A stretch of DNA of 64,000 nt from Berberis thunbergii (lineage: Eukaryota > Streptophyta > Magnoliopsida > Ranunculales > Berberidaceae). The notes beneath the pieces are model-generated. The model saw only the letters and a program-made list of their open reading frames with translations, was not told the DNA's origin and searched no databases. The stretch lies in the NCBI GenBank assembly GCA_003290165.1, contig QNQO01000796.1:248001-312000 (forward strand). The letters run 5' to 3'. This document shows, in pieces, positions 48,572 through 59,554 of this stretch (position 1 is its first letter; the number at the start of each line of letters is the position of its first letter). The translations under genes and the position numbers were made by a program.

Positions 48572-49351
48572 GTGAATCAACTTGAGGGAAATCACCAAAT
48601 GGAAGCAAAAACTAGTTTTTCATCAATTTCTCCTCCTGTTTTCAATGGAGAAAATTACCAAATTTGGGCTGTGAGAATGGAGACTTACATGGCAGCTTTG
48701 GATCTCTGGGAAGCAGTGGAGGAGGATTATGAAGTCCCTCTTTTGCCAAACAATCCTACCATGGCTCAGATCAAAATGCAAAAGGAAAGGAAAACCAAAA
48801 AATTGAAAGCAAAAGCATGTCTGTTTGCTGCCTTATCGTCAATTATCTTCACCAGAGTTATGTCCCTTATGACAGCAAAAGCAATATGGGATTATCTCAA
48901 GGAGGAATATGCAGGCGATGAAAGGATAAGAGGTATGTAAGTCTTGAATTTAATTAGGGAATTTGAGTTGCAAAAAATGAAGGAGTCTGAAACCATAAAA
49001 GACTACACAGACAAACTTCTCAGCATTGCTAATAGGGTAAGATTGCTTGGATCCACACTTTCTGATTCAAGAATTGTACAAAAAGTTCTTGTAACTGTGC
49101 CTGAAAGATATGAAGCAACAATTACGACTTTAGAAAATACTAAAGATATGTCCAAGATTACCTTGGCAGAGCTATTAACTGCCTTGCGGGCACAGGAGCA
49201 AAGAAGACTAATGAGGCAAGAGGGTGTAGCCGAGGAGCCTTACCAGCCAGGCACCAAGATGCTGACAATGACAAGAAAAAGAAGTACAAGAAGATCCTGC
49301 CAACAAATGGAGAAGGATCAACTAGAAATCACCAAAAAAACAAAGCTGTAA
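48572..49351 (+). pseudogene. Copia gag, first part, one stop and one frameshift
   Basis: The first frame (48572-48940) has FSSISPPVFNGENYQIWAVR and AKAIWDYLKEEYAGDERIRG, then a TAA at 48938-48940 that looks like CAA changed by one base. The frame continues (FELQKMKESETIKDYTDKL, RVRLLGSTLSDSRIVQKVL) to about 49250. There it shifts into the frame carrying the two zinc knuckles (49365-49485). Confidence 0.88.
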
Positions 49352-49364
49352 GCTCGAAGGGAAA

Positions 49365-51087
49365 CTACCCTCCTTGCAAGCACTGTGGGAAGAAAGGTCA
49401 TCCACCCTTCAAATGTTGGAGAAGGCCTGATGCTAGGTGCAGTAACTGCAATAAACTTGGACATGAAGCTATCATTTGCAAGGACAAAGGTCAGCAGGAA
49501 GAAGCAGATGCTCAGATAGTTAATGGAGAGGAGGATGATCAACTCTTCGTAGCAACCTGTTTTTCAAGCAATGTTATAAGAGAGTGCTGGCTGATTGACA
49601 GTGGTTGTACCAACCACATGACTCATGAGAAGAATCTATTCAAGGAGTTGGAGCCCACACAAATTACCAAAGTCAGAATTGGGAATGGCAAGCACATTGC
49701 AGTGAAAGGCAAAGGGACCATAGCAATCACAAGTTGCTCAGGCACAAAGACTATCTCAGATGTCCTTTATGTCCCTGAAATTGACCAAAACTTATTAAGT
49801 GTTGGTCAACTTCTTGAAAAAGGCTTCAAGGTAGTTTTTGAAAACAAATATTGTTTGATTAAAGATAATTCTGGACAGGATCTGTTCAAGGTGAAAATGA
49901 GAGGCAAAAGCTTCTCATTTGATCCAATAGAAGAGGAGCAAACTGCTTTCTCAGCCATGGAAAGGGCCACCGAAGTCTGGCACAAACGGCTTGGTCATTA
50001 TCATCACCAGGAACTGCTTCTGATGCAAAAGAAGCATATGGCCAGAGACTTACCTGTTCTAGATGAAACTTCTCCAAACTGTCAAGCATGTCATTATGGC
50101 AAACAAAGCAGACAACCATTTCCTAAAGCAACATGGAGGGCATCACACAAGTTGCAACTTATCCACACTGACTTGGCTAGCCCTCAAAGGACACATTCTT
50201 TAAAAGGTAGTCTTTATTACATTGCTTTCATTGATGATCTAACAAGAATGTGTTGGATTTATCTTTTGAAAAGCAAGTCAGAAGTTGCTGAAGTGTTTTG
50301 GAACTTCAAGAAGAAGATTGAGAATCAAAGCGGCTGCAAGATCCAAACTCTGAGATCAGACAATGGGAAGGAGTACACCTCTGAGAAATTTAATATGTAC
50401 TGTAAGGAAGTAGGCATCGAGCACCAGCTTACTGCTCCCTATACTCCACAACAGAATGGAGTAAGTGAAAGAAGAAATAGATACATCTTAGACATGACAA
50501 GATGCATGCTGCATGAGAAGAATTTGCCCAAAAGTTTTTGGGCTGAAGCTGCAAACACAACAGTATTTTTGCAAAACAGACTCCCCACCAAGGCAGTCAA
50601 GGATAAAACTCCATTTGAATCATGGTATGGATACAAGCCCTCCTTAAACTTTATTAAAATATTTGGTAGTCTATGCTTTACCTATGTCCCACAGGTCAAG
50701 CGTGACAAACTAGATAAAAGGGTTCTTCCTGGCATCTTTGTGGGATACAACACAATATCAAAGGCTTACAAAGTCTTTCAACCAAAATCTGGTAAAATAA
50801 TTGTTACTAGAGATGTTCACTTTATTGAAAATGAACAGTGGAATTGGGAGAGTCCAAAAATGGCGATTCACAGTGACTCCATGCGCATCATGTCTGACAG
50901 AACGCTCAAGGATCATTCTTATGACTCATGGCAAAATGAGATTGAAGATGATTCTCAATCAGAGGCACAAGACTACTCTCGGATATTTACGAAAGTTGTA
51001 ATGTTGCTGTGTGTGAGCCCGCAGGGTATGAAGGTGCAAAGGAGGATGGAAAATGGATGGCTGCCATGCAAAAAGAGTTGCTCATGA
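49365..51087 (+). CDS. Copia zinc knuckles, protease and integrase
   Basis: The open frame, with first ATG at 49618, extends upstream without a stop through two zinc knuckles, CKHCGKKGHPPFKC and CSNCNKLGHEAIIC. Copia gags usually have one. Then follow the protease active site WLIDSGCTNHMT, the GAG-pre-integrase segment VWHKRLGHYHH with CQACHYGKQSRQPFP, and the integrase catalytic residues in HTDLASPQR, LRSDNGKEYTSE and NGVSERRNR (D,D,E). It ends near 51000, where the RT frame takes over after a small frameshift. Confidence 0.92.
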
Positions 51088-52400
51088 TCAGAAGAAACAA
51101 TACATGGGAGCTTGTAGATAAACCACAAGACAGAAAAGTAATTGGAGTCAAGTGGGTGTTCAGAACAAAATTAAACGCTGAAGGCTCTATCAACAAGCAT
51201 AAAGCAAGGTTGGTAGTCAAGGGATATGCTCAAGTTTTTGGAGTTGATTACTCAGAAACGTTTGCACCTGTGGCAAGGCTTGACACAATCAGACTACTTC
51301 TTGCTCTTGCAGCCCAAAAGAATTGGAAAGTTTTTCAGCTGGATGTCAAGTCAGCATTTCTTAATGGATTTCTACAAGAAGAGATTTATGTTGAGCAACC
51401 TGAAGGCTTTGTGGAAAAGGGAAAAGAAAACAAAGTTTATTTGCTAAAGAAGGCACTTTATGGTCTGAAGCAAGCACCGCGAGCATGGTGCAACAGAATA
51501 GATGATCACCTAATCGGTTTAGGCTTTAAGAAAAGCCTGTCTGAATTTACTCTCTATGTCAAGGATAATGGTGCTGACATTCTTATCATCTCTCTCTATG
51601 TAGATGATCTTTTAGTGACAGGAAGCAATGCAAATCAGATTGATCAGTTGATGAAGAAAGCTTTTGAGAAGACAGATCTTGGCTTGATGACTTACTTTCT
51701 TGGAATGGAAGTCAAGCAGAGTCAGGATGAAGTGTTCATTTGCCAGAAGAAATACGCAAGAGAAATTCTTCAGAAGTTTCAAATGGAAAATTGCAAGGCT
51801 ATGAATACCCCCATGAATAAAAAAGAGAAGCTGATCAAAGAAGATGGAACAATAAAGGTAGATGAAGCTTATTTCAAAAGTTTGATAGGATGTCTGATGT
51901 ACTTGACAGCAACTAGGCGAGATATTCTAAGTGTTGTAAGTATTCTGTCTCGATTTATGCATTGTTCAAGTGAGACACATCTACAAGCTGCATAAATGAT
52001 TATAAGATATATCAAGGGAACAATCAACTTTGGTGTAAAGTTCAAGAAATGTTTGGACTTCAATCTATTCGGTTTTTCAGACAGTGACTGGGCAGGTTCA
52101 GTTGATGACATGAAAAACACATCTGGCTATTGCTTTAGTCTCGGTTCAGGTGTTTTTTCATGGAGTTCAAAAAAGCAGGAGATAGTTGCACAATCAACTG
52201 CAGAATCAGAGTTCGTGGCAGCAACTGCAGCAGTAAATCAAGCCATATGGCTAAGAAAGATTCTGAGTGACCTGCATTTTGAGCAAGAAGAAAGCACCAA
52301 GATCTTTGTGGACAATCAAGCAGCAATTGCTATTTCTCATAATCCAGTCTTTCATGGAAAGACTAAACACTTCAATATCAAGCTGTTTTTCTTAAGATAA
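51009..52400 (+). pseudogene. Copia reverse transcriptase and RNase H (one internal stop)
   Basis: The RT frame (51009-51995) includes VKWVFRTKLNAEGSINKHKA, DYSETFAPVARLDTIRLLLA, LDVKSAFLNGFLQEEIYVEQ, the catalytic SLYVDDLLVTG and LGMEVKQS. A TAA at 51993-51995 interrupts HLQAA*MIIRYIKG. RNase H continues (FSDSDWAGSVDDMKNTSGY, STAESEFVAA, VDNQAAIAIS) to a TAA at 52398. The last part (YCKTDDQVADIFTKSLP) is readable up to 52530. Apart from these stops the protein is complete. Confidence 0.92.
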
Positions 52401-52826
52401 GTGCAAAAGAGTGGAGCAATGACTCTTCTCTACTGCAAGACTGACGATCAAGTTGCTGATATCTTCACCAAGTCTCTACCAGCCAGCAAATTTGAGTTTT
52501 TAAGACAAAAACTTGGAGTCTGCAGTTCCTAATGCAAGGAGGAGTGTTAGTTAGTTGCTTAGGAACTGCAAATATGTCACGTGTTGTTTATGTTGGTAGA
52601 AGTTATTATATTATGTTTTATGTATTGAGTCATGTCGTAATTGTAGGAGCATAATCATCATGATCTCTAAGTTCAGTTTTATCAATACTCTATAAATGTA
52701 AGTCCTCAGTTCTCAATGTAGCATGTACTTCAAGATATTCTTGTTACATCTCTTATTCATGTTTTTCTTTCTCCTTAAGCAAGTAATCTGCATTCCAATT
52801 ATTTTCCATCAAAACCCAACAAGACC

Positions 52827-53639
52827 CAACCAACACCACCACAGCTTGCATCGAAGCACACACCCAACACGGTCAACGGCGACGACAAAGGTCCACCCTC
52901 CTCCACATATGATCGACAATAACAATTGAATAATCGCCAGCCTCAATTGCTTCACAAGGTCAATCACCGTCCTCAGCTACCATAGTCAGCGTTGATTGAT
53001 GTGCCTTATCTCAATGCACACCCACTCACACGACCTGATTGACAGCAGCAAGTTGACTCAACAACCTTCGTTGATCGCCCCAAACTTCAGCGAAACCCCC
53101 TCCACCGCTACCTCCCAGCCTCCGTTGGCCACCCTGCGATCTCACTAATCCCTGTTTCACTATCAATCAACCCTCGACTGCAGTCAATCAAACTTGAACT
53201 CAACGACACCCGTCATTCCTCCTTTTTCAACCTCCCACCTCCGTCAAATTCCTCCATCATAGCTCCCATCAAATCCCTTTCTCCTCAAAGTAGTCCATCA
53301 CAGCTGCAACCCCTGACAACCTCTTCCCCTATATCAGTCAAATTGGAGGAGAAATAAGTTACTTTTTCCACAAGTCCATGTTTAACATTTTCACTTTGGT
53401 CCCTGCATATTCAATTTCTATTTAAGTCCCTGAAAACTTAGGATTATTTGCCCTGACACATTCAGTAGCACCACATGCTACTTATCAGGTCATTTGCAGC
53501 GGACTTAATAGATATGCACCACCACAAGGGTATGATTTTTCAGATTATGCTGTTGCAGATCTCAGAATAATGTCAATGAACCAATTAGGGACAATTTTAT
53601 AGCACATGTTACGGGCAATTTGTGATCTACTTTAGACTC
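52827..53639. other. PP2C intron 1 sequence, CT-rich, no gene
   Basis: Unusually C-rich sequence from 52827 to 53340 reads like degraded coding or leader sequence, but it holds stops in every frame and no recognisable motif. From 53340 it is AT-rich intron sequence. Confidence 0.4.
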
Positions 53640-53974
53640 TTAGGGTGTGTTTGGTTGCATGGAATCCTATGCCATGAAAATTCATGAGGGGATCCCTACA
53701 TTTTAGGCTAAATTGATATATCACTCCACATCCACCATTTGATTTTGTGATCAATGGTGAAAATTAAAGTCCCATGAACATGAGAATCACATGCCTTGGG
53801 AGACCAAGGAGTGAGATTCTCATGTTCATGAGACTTCTATTTTCACCATTGATCACAAAATCAAATTGTGGTCAAATAGTAGATGTGGAATGATATATCA
53901 ATTTAGCCTAAAATGTAGGAGTCTCCTCATGGATTCCCATGATATAGAATTCCATGCAACCAAACACACCATTA
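53640..53974. mobile_element. Tourist-like MITE (PIF/Harbinger type)
   Basis: An element of 329 bp (53643-53971) starts GGGTGTGTTTGGTTGCATGG and ends with the mirrored CCATGCAACCAAACACACC. Its two halves are inverted repeats of each other along most of the length. The three bases TTA flank both sides (53640-53642 and 53972-53974), the typical duplication of PIF/Harbinger MITEs. No coding content. A short piece of a similar terminus is seen at 48177-48200. Confidence 0.9.
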
Positions 53975-55090
53975 ATATTCTGATTGAACTTTATTTTTAG
54001 TGTCAGAGTTCTTTGGGGTGCAACATCTACAAAAGCACATTTGAGGGTTGCTTTCTGTTTGGACACTTGGCATTTTATTGCTTGCTTGTGTTCCTATGAC
54101 TTCCTTGGTTTAAGGACAAACTTCTTTAAATTAGGGAGGTTGATGTAATCAGAATGCACTATTATTAGCAATAGTAGTTTTTGGCATATTAATAATTCTA
54201 GTATTATTAGGACATTTTTTCTATTAAGTTTAAGTTTATTTTAGAAGTTAAGCTAATTATGAATACGAGCATAAATCGATCATTGTAATGAAGTTTTTGA
54301 TGAAATAAAAGTATTTTATTTCTTAATTATTTATGTTTATTTTATCATTGCTATTTCAAATTATTTTATTATTTCAATTTTTATTCATTTGATTATCGTT
54401 CTTTTAAATTCTATCAACAACTCGAAAGCAATCATAAACTAATACCAATAAAACATTTGACCCACTCTAAATCCTCCCAGATTATTCAATTATAGGGAGA
54501 AGGTATCTGAATTTTGAACCATCAAGCAAGCATTCGTAAAGCACAGATCCGAGATCAATCACTACCAATCATTATGAATTAAGATATTCTCCCCACTCAA
54601 GACTTCAAAACCTACCATCAATTACTAAAATGGTAATAAAACATCTCAGATTCTCCAACCAGATAACTGAAGATGTTACTTGATCTTAAAGAATCTGAAT
54701 TTTCATCCATGAAAACTCAATCATTTATCACTACAGCGGAACTATGCAAAATTTTCGACATTTCGCAAATTCAAGCTCAAGAAATTACAGCGCAAATTTC
54801 AAGCTCAAGAAATTACACAGACCAGAAAACAAAAAGTCCACCGACTCAATCTTTACAAAAATTTACAATTTCTTGAAAATTTTCTTCTAATCCGAAATCA
54901 TCAAAGCAACCCCATTCCCAAATCTCAACCTCGAATCGACCCAACCCTAAAAGAAGATCCGATTTACTCAAAAGACCAAAACTAAAAAACCCCAATTCAT
55001 TAAATATTAATTCAACAGCACCAAAAAAAACTCAGCACTTCAGGGCGAGAAATCTCTACCGAAACAGACCCAGACCCCAGGAATTAATCC
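53975..55090. other. Remainder of PP2C intron 1
   Basis: AT-rich intronic sequence ending at the donor site of exon 1 (55094-55093). A short direct repeat (CAAATTTCAAGCTCAAGAAATTACA) is visible near 54770-54820. No gene. Confidence 0.5.
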
Positions 55091-55425
55091 AAACCCGGCG
55101 TCCAAGAAGCTGTGGTGACGACCTCAACAACCTCCTCGATCTTCTGCTTATTGTCGCTGTTGGTGCTGCTGTTGATTCCCTTCGCAGCAACACATCGGTA
55201 TTGAACATCCAAAACCTGGATGCTTTGATCAACAACGATCTCTGCTTCTGCTAACATATCATCACAAAATAAGATTCCACGAGATCCCTCTCTCTATCTC
55301 TCCTCGAATCGAAATATCAGAGTTCTAATTTTGGTTTTGAAGCCTCACCGACTAAACAATCACAGCTTGAAAATCTCGCCTTTTAGGGTTTGATTTAAAT
55401 TTTTGGAATTTTTTTTTCTTCAGCC

Positions 55426-55557
55426 CTAACTGGCGAGGAAACCAGCGAGGGAGGGAGTGGCAACCCTCCATCTCGCTCAGGATGGGATGCAAGGCAGGCA
55501 TTCCGAGGGCGACGGAGGGTTGCCACTCCCTCCCTCGCTGGTTTCCTCGTCAGTTAG
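55426..55557. repeat. GC-rich hairpin element, copy A
   Basis: Arms of about 45 bp (CTAACTGGCGAGGAAACCAG, then CGAGGGAGGGAGTGGCAACC and its mirror) surround a loop of about 40 bases. It lies just upstream of the PP2C leader. It is the reverse-orientation partner of copy B at 55626-55767: the loops match as reverse complements. Confidence 0.85.
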
Positions 55558-55625
55558 AATTTCTAATATAAATATCGTTCGAGCCAAATTTCTCTCTCTC
55601 CTTCGAGAAAAAAAAAACTGAAATT

Positions 55626-55767
55626 CTAATTGACGAGTAAACCAGCGAGGGAGGGAGTGGCAACCCTCCATCGTCCTCGGGATGCCTACCTTGCATCCGC
55701 TCTTCACGCATCCCGAGCGAGATGGAGGGTTGCCACCCCGTCCCTCGCTGGTTTCCTTGCTAGTTAG
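55626..55767. repeat. GC-rich hairpin element, copy B
   Basis: Same family as copy A (CTAATTGACGAGTAAACCAG ... GGTTTCCTTGCTAGTTAG), with a loop that itself pairs (CTCGGGATGC / GCATCCCGAG). A partial third terminus (TTCTAACTGACGAAGAAA) follows at about 55786. The flanking AATTCTAA repeats suggest insertion of one copy next to another. Confidence 0.85.
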
Positions 55768-56976
55768 ACGGGCTCTATTTCAGAAATTCTAACTGACGAA
55801 GAAATCGCGTTTTTAGGGGAGTATTTAGGAGATGAAATTTATCTGGGTCGTGTTTTGAGTTCGGGACAGTAACGTGGTGTTGGGAGGAATTGTCGAGAGC
55901 GGTAGTTTTAAGCAAGGAATGTGATTTCGCAAAATCTGAACGAAGTATTATTTTTTAATTAAAAAAATTTTGAGATTTTTTTTTGTAAATTTGGGAATTT
56001 TTTCGTATTTTTTTTTTTTGTAAAAATACAAAACCCAACTACTAAAAATTACATTTTTTTCGAGGGTTTTTTAAAAAAATTTAGGAGTTTTTTTAGTAAA
56101 TTTTGGAGTTTTTTTTTTTGTAGTATTATCAGTTCTTCAAATTAATTATTGATTTTACAGTCACCCCCTAATTTTCTAATTATCATTTATTCTACTTATA
56201 TGTTGATTTTTAAAACGACCCCCTGATTTTCTAATTATATATTGATTTCATGTTTGTTTCATTGGTATTTAGACTTCATTTAATATGTTTAACAATTTTA
56301 TTACTTAACACTTATTTTTTTTCACATTTTTATATACCATCAAAATTCATTATATATATATATTATATTTTATCCTCAAAGTTTTTTACGTTTTTTCTTT
56401 ACACATCGAAATATTTCTTAAAATCAGAATATCAAAATGAACTGAAAAAACAAAATCACAATCCTTGGTTTTAAGGAAGGTGGGATTTTGCCGATGGAAA
56501 AGATTTGGATGGTTGTTTGTGTGAGTGAATTGGTCACATGCGGTGTGGCGAAGGTAGCAAGCTTTTTGGTGACTCGGGGAGAAATTAAAAACGTTGAAGT
56601 ATTCTAGTGGAAGGGTCGGTAGAAAATTACGTACCACTAGGCCTATTATTTGAAATGACACATTATAAGTGAACTCGTTAAGAAAATACAGATAATTATG
56701 AGGTTCGTGTCAATTATCTTTTATACATAGAAACTAGCATGAGATAAGAGCTAGTTTATTTGATAGTATCAGATTAATAAAATAAACAAAATTATAGTAG
56801 ACAAAAATAATGAAGTGATGATAACGAAATAAACTAATAACAAATTACTTTTATTCAATCACCCACTAACAATGGACAATCTATATCTTATTTATATCTA
56901 ACCTACTTTCTAAATCAAACTATAAATCTAATGGGAACAAATATGAGATACCTAATTTAAATTTCTATTACAAAAT
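55768..56976. other. AT-rich intergenic, no gene recognised
   Basis: It contains T-rich tracts (55970-56120) and no motif-bearing frame. It may include the distal PP2C promoter. Confidence 0.45.
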
Positions 56977-57240
56977 TGATGCGTACAAAAATCGTCCTCC
57001 TGTGAGTTTGACCTGCAAAACAGATGTTAAACTACCAAGAACCACCTTTTTGGTGGTCGAAAGCACTTCAATGCTTAAGTCAACAAATATGTTTGAAGAA
57101 TGAAGTAAATATAGACAAAACTTAATTAAAATTGCATACATGTGTCGAATGTTCCCTTTACCTTTTATAATGGTCGCTCTGCGTGACTTAAGCATGTGAG
57201 GCGCAATGGAAGGAGATTTTTAGACACTCTCCACTAAGGT
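56977..57240 (-). repeat. Truncated Gypsy LTR (same family as 15539-19724)
   Basis: The minus strand reads TGCGCCTCACATGCTTAAGT, CATTATAAAAGGTAAAGGGA, CACCAAAAAGGTGGTTCTTGG and GGTCAAACTCACAGGAGGAC, ending GCATCA at 56977. It matches the last half of the LTRs at 15539-16090 and 19159-19724. The first half of the LTR is missing. It is joined directly to integrase sequence at about 57240. Confidence 0.85.
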
Positions 57241-58980
57241 TTTCCAACAAATAGGTTCCGGGTCTATTAATTGTTGTCACCTTATAGGGACCTTCCTAGT
57301 TCGGACTTAGTTTGCCTTCCCCTGGGTCTTTTCATGTTTGGCTGGGTTTTCCTAAGTACCCAATTGCCGACTTTGAATTAACAAGGTTGACCTTCTTCTT
57401 TTGATATTAGGCCATTTTCTACTGATAGGCTGCTATTTAGATGGAAGCCCCATCTTTTTGCTCTTCGAGCGGATCTAATCTGACTCTTAGAGCTTCATCA
57501 TTGTCCTCTGACCTGAACTCCTTCGTTTTGAACATAGGCATTCCTAGTTCTACTGATGGGCCTCGGGGCAAATGGTGTTTCTCTAATCATGGTTATTTTG
57601 TGGTATGGTATACCGAAAGGATGTCAGGAAACTCAGGGACCCAAAGCCCTTTGGCTACTTCAAGTTTCCTCTTGCTTGCTTCCAAGATTGTTTGATGGGT
57701 TACTTTCACTTGCCCATTGGCCCGGGGATGCCCTGGCACAATATAGTGGTGATTGATGCTCGAATTAGCACAAAGTTTTTTGTAACTATTTTTCCTAGAA
57801 CCTAGTCTCGTTGTCACTGACCAATGTTCTCAAAATTCTGAACCTATAGATGATGGATTTCTAAATGAAGTTATCAATTTGGTTATCTATGATCTTTGAG
57901 AGCGGTTCTACTTCCACCCATTTGGCAAAGTAGTTGACGACCACAAGGAGAAACTTGATCTTCTTGAAAATGGGCCTACAATGTGCACCCCCCACTATGT
58001 AAAAGGCCACGGTCTGGTTATTAGGACCAGATTCTATGTAGGCATATGTGTGTACAGTGTGTACCTCTGACATTTGTCGCATTTATGAACCGGGTCATTG
58101 GTGTCTTGTTGCATCTTGGGCCAATAGTACCCCAATAATAGGACCTTGTGGGCCAATGTCCTTCATCCGAGGTGGTTCTCGCAGATTCCTTCGTGAATTT
58201 ATTTAAGGACATAATTTGCCTCATTGAGGATCAGACATCTGAGCAGTGGGCTAGTTGTTGACCTTCTTTATATCCTTTCGTTAAGGAGTGTGTACGATAC
58301 CACCCTGTTCTTCAGCTTATGAGCCTCCAACTTTTCTATCGGGAGAGCTCCATCTTTTATTTAACTGACTAGGGGGTCCATCAAGCTGGTCACATTCGTG
58401 GGGAAGGCATCGTGGGTCCTCGTTCTCTAGATCTGACTTCCCTTAGTACTTTATGAATCCATTGGAATCGTCTCTTGTGGACGAGGTAATCTTGGCTAGA
58501 GTGTCAGCTTCTTTATTGTCTGTTATGGAAGAATGGCGAAGTAAAACTCTCTTGAACCCGTTCTTGGCGTTAATTGTTTTCTCACAATAGGCCATCATCC
58601 AAGGGTTTTTCACGTTAAATTCATCGTTCACCTGGTTAACAATCAGTTTGAGAGTCGTTGAACACTGTGATATCTTCTACTCCAATTCCTCTGATTTTAG
58701 CCCAACTCGGAGGGCCTCGAACTTTGCCTTATTGTTTGAAGCACGAGGTCTAATTGAATAGCATCTTTAAGGTGATCCCTTATGGGGTATGAATAACAGT
58801 CACGAAACCATTCTCCTTTTCATTCGATGACCCATCACATCGTTGGATCCATCCTTGTGAGGGTGGTTCGGGGTCCTCGTTTCCCTATTGGCTACTCAAT
58901 TCTGGATCTGCTATTCTAGTGAACTCGGCAATGAAACATGCCAACGTTGGCGCCTTAATAGTCATTTTGGAGCTCAAATC
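57240..58980 (-). pseudogene. Gypsy RNase H and integrase remnant
   Basis: On the minus strand, in order: RNase H (CDGSSNEKENG near 58830; RHSSITDNKEADTLAKI in 58631-58443), an integrase core (FLLVVVNYFAKWVEVEPLSK near 57940; GHPRANGQVKVTHQTILEAS near 57730) and the C-terminal domain (VGNWVLRKTQP near 57350) down to the truncated LTR. Stops and frameshifts are frequent. It supplies the part of pol lacking in the 15539-19724 element of the same LTR family. It is not its continuation. Confidence 0.85.
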
Positions 58981-58984
58981 TGGC

Positions 58985-59554
58985 AAGGCCCAAACAACAA
59001 TAAACCCATATTGGCATAATTGATAAGGTTGGATCTAAGTTGCAACACCTTATTAAGCCCACACATCACATGGTAAAGCCCAATACCCGTAAGACCTAAT
59101 CAAGCAAGTATCTAGAGGATCTCCTAAGACGAGCAAACCAGCAAGAGATTGGATTTGGATATCCTAGTGTGTAAGTCGTGCATGAAAACTTCCTTGCATG
59201 GACAACAATTCGAAAGGAAAACCTTTCCCGCAGATCTAGGAGCACAAATCGTGTAGGGAAACTCTATTACATAGACAACTCCCGACCAGGAAAGGATCTC
59301 CAGCAATATCTTTTTCCTTAAACTACGTCACTGAAGGCCTAGCCTAACAAGGGCTCTCGCATTATAAATAAGACGCAGGTTTGACAGAGAAAGGTATGCT
59401 ACAAAACCCAATTTACAACTTTAAGCTTTCCTCCAGCCTTGTCTGACTTTAGCATCAGAGTGCCATCGACCACCACAACGGTGGTGCTTGGCTCACGTGT
59501 GTTTCCTGTGCAGGTCTAGGTCAAGGTCAAGGAGAGCAGAAATTGACTACATCA
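58985..59554 (+). repeat. 5' LTR of a second Tat-like Gypsy element
   Basis: A block of about 570 bp ends GACTACATCA at 59554 and is followed by CTTTGGAGCCGTCCGTGGGGAACGA. This is the same leader/primer-site pattern as after the LTR ending at 16090. It shares the features GCATTATAAATAAG (TATA-like), TTAGCATCAGAGTGCC and CAACGGTGGTGCTTGG with the first Gypsy family, but is otherwise diverged. The left edge is approximate. Confidence 0.75.

Larger units (their letters stand above)
48259..52821 (+). mobile_element. Nearly intact Copia retrotransposon in PP2C intron 1
   Basis: Two LTRs of 277 bp (48259-48535 and 52545-52821) start TGTTAGTTAG and end CCCAACA. They differ at about twelve positions by my count. 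A perfect duplication AGACC borders both (48254-48258 and 52822-52826). A tRNA-Met primer site (TTGGTATTAGAGC) follows the 5' LTR, and a purine stretch (AAGGAGGAG) precedes the 3' LTR. It is oriented opposite to the host PP2C gene. The reading frame has only a few breaks, so it is the youngest-looking element in the window. Confidence 0.95.
46370..55257 (-). pseudogene. Protein phosphatase 2C (PP2C49/27-like), four exons, frame broken
   Basis: PP2Cs are Mg/Mn-dependent Ser/Thr phosphatases. Four exons keep consistent splice phase. Exon 1 (55257-55095) starts MLAEAEIVVDQSIQVLDVQY. Exon 2 (47865-47714) has [20 protein letters not shown]. Exon 3 (47626-47394) has [20 protein letters not shown] and [12 protein letters not shown]. 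Exon 4 (46938-46370) has ANAGDC, YLNGVLSVTRALGDWDMKFP, EEDEFLIIGCDGIWDVLSS and the C-terminus CCSLSAEAICNLRSLLNG. The metal-binding DGHGG and GCDGIWD motifs are intact. Defects are an in-frame TGA at 47512-47510 in exon 3, a two-base net loss near 46885-46897 in exon 4, and the GDCR Arg changed to Gly. Intron 1, about 7.2 kb, holds a Copia element and a MITE. Likely a recent pseudogene unless the two defects are sequence errors. The start at 55257 fits the known N-terminus of this subfamily. Confidence 0.88.
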
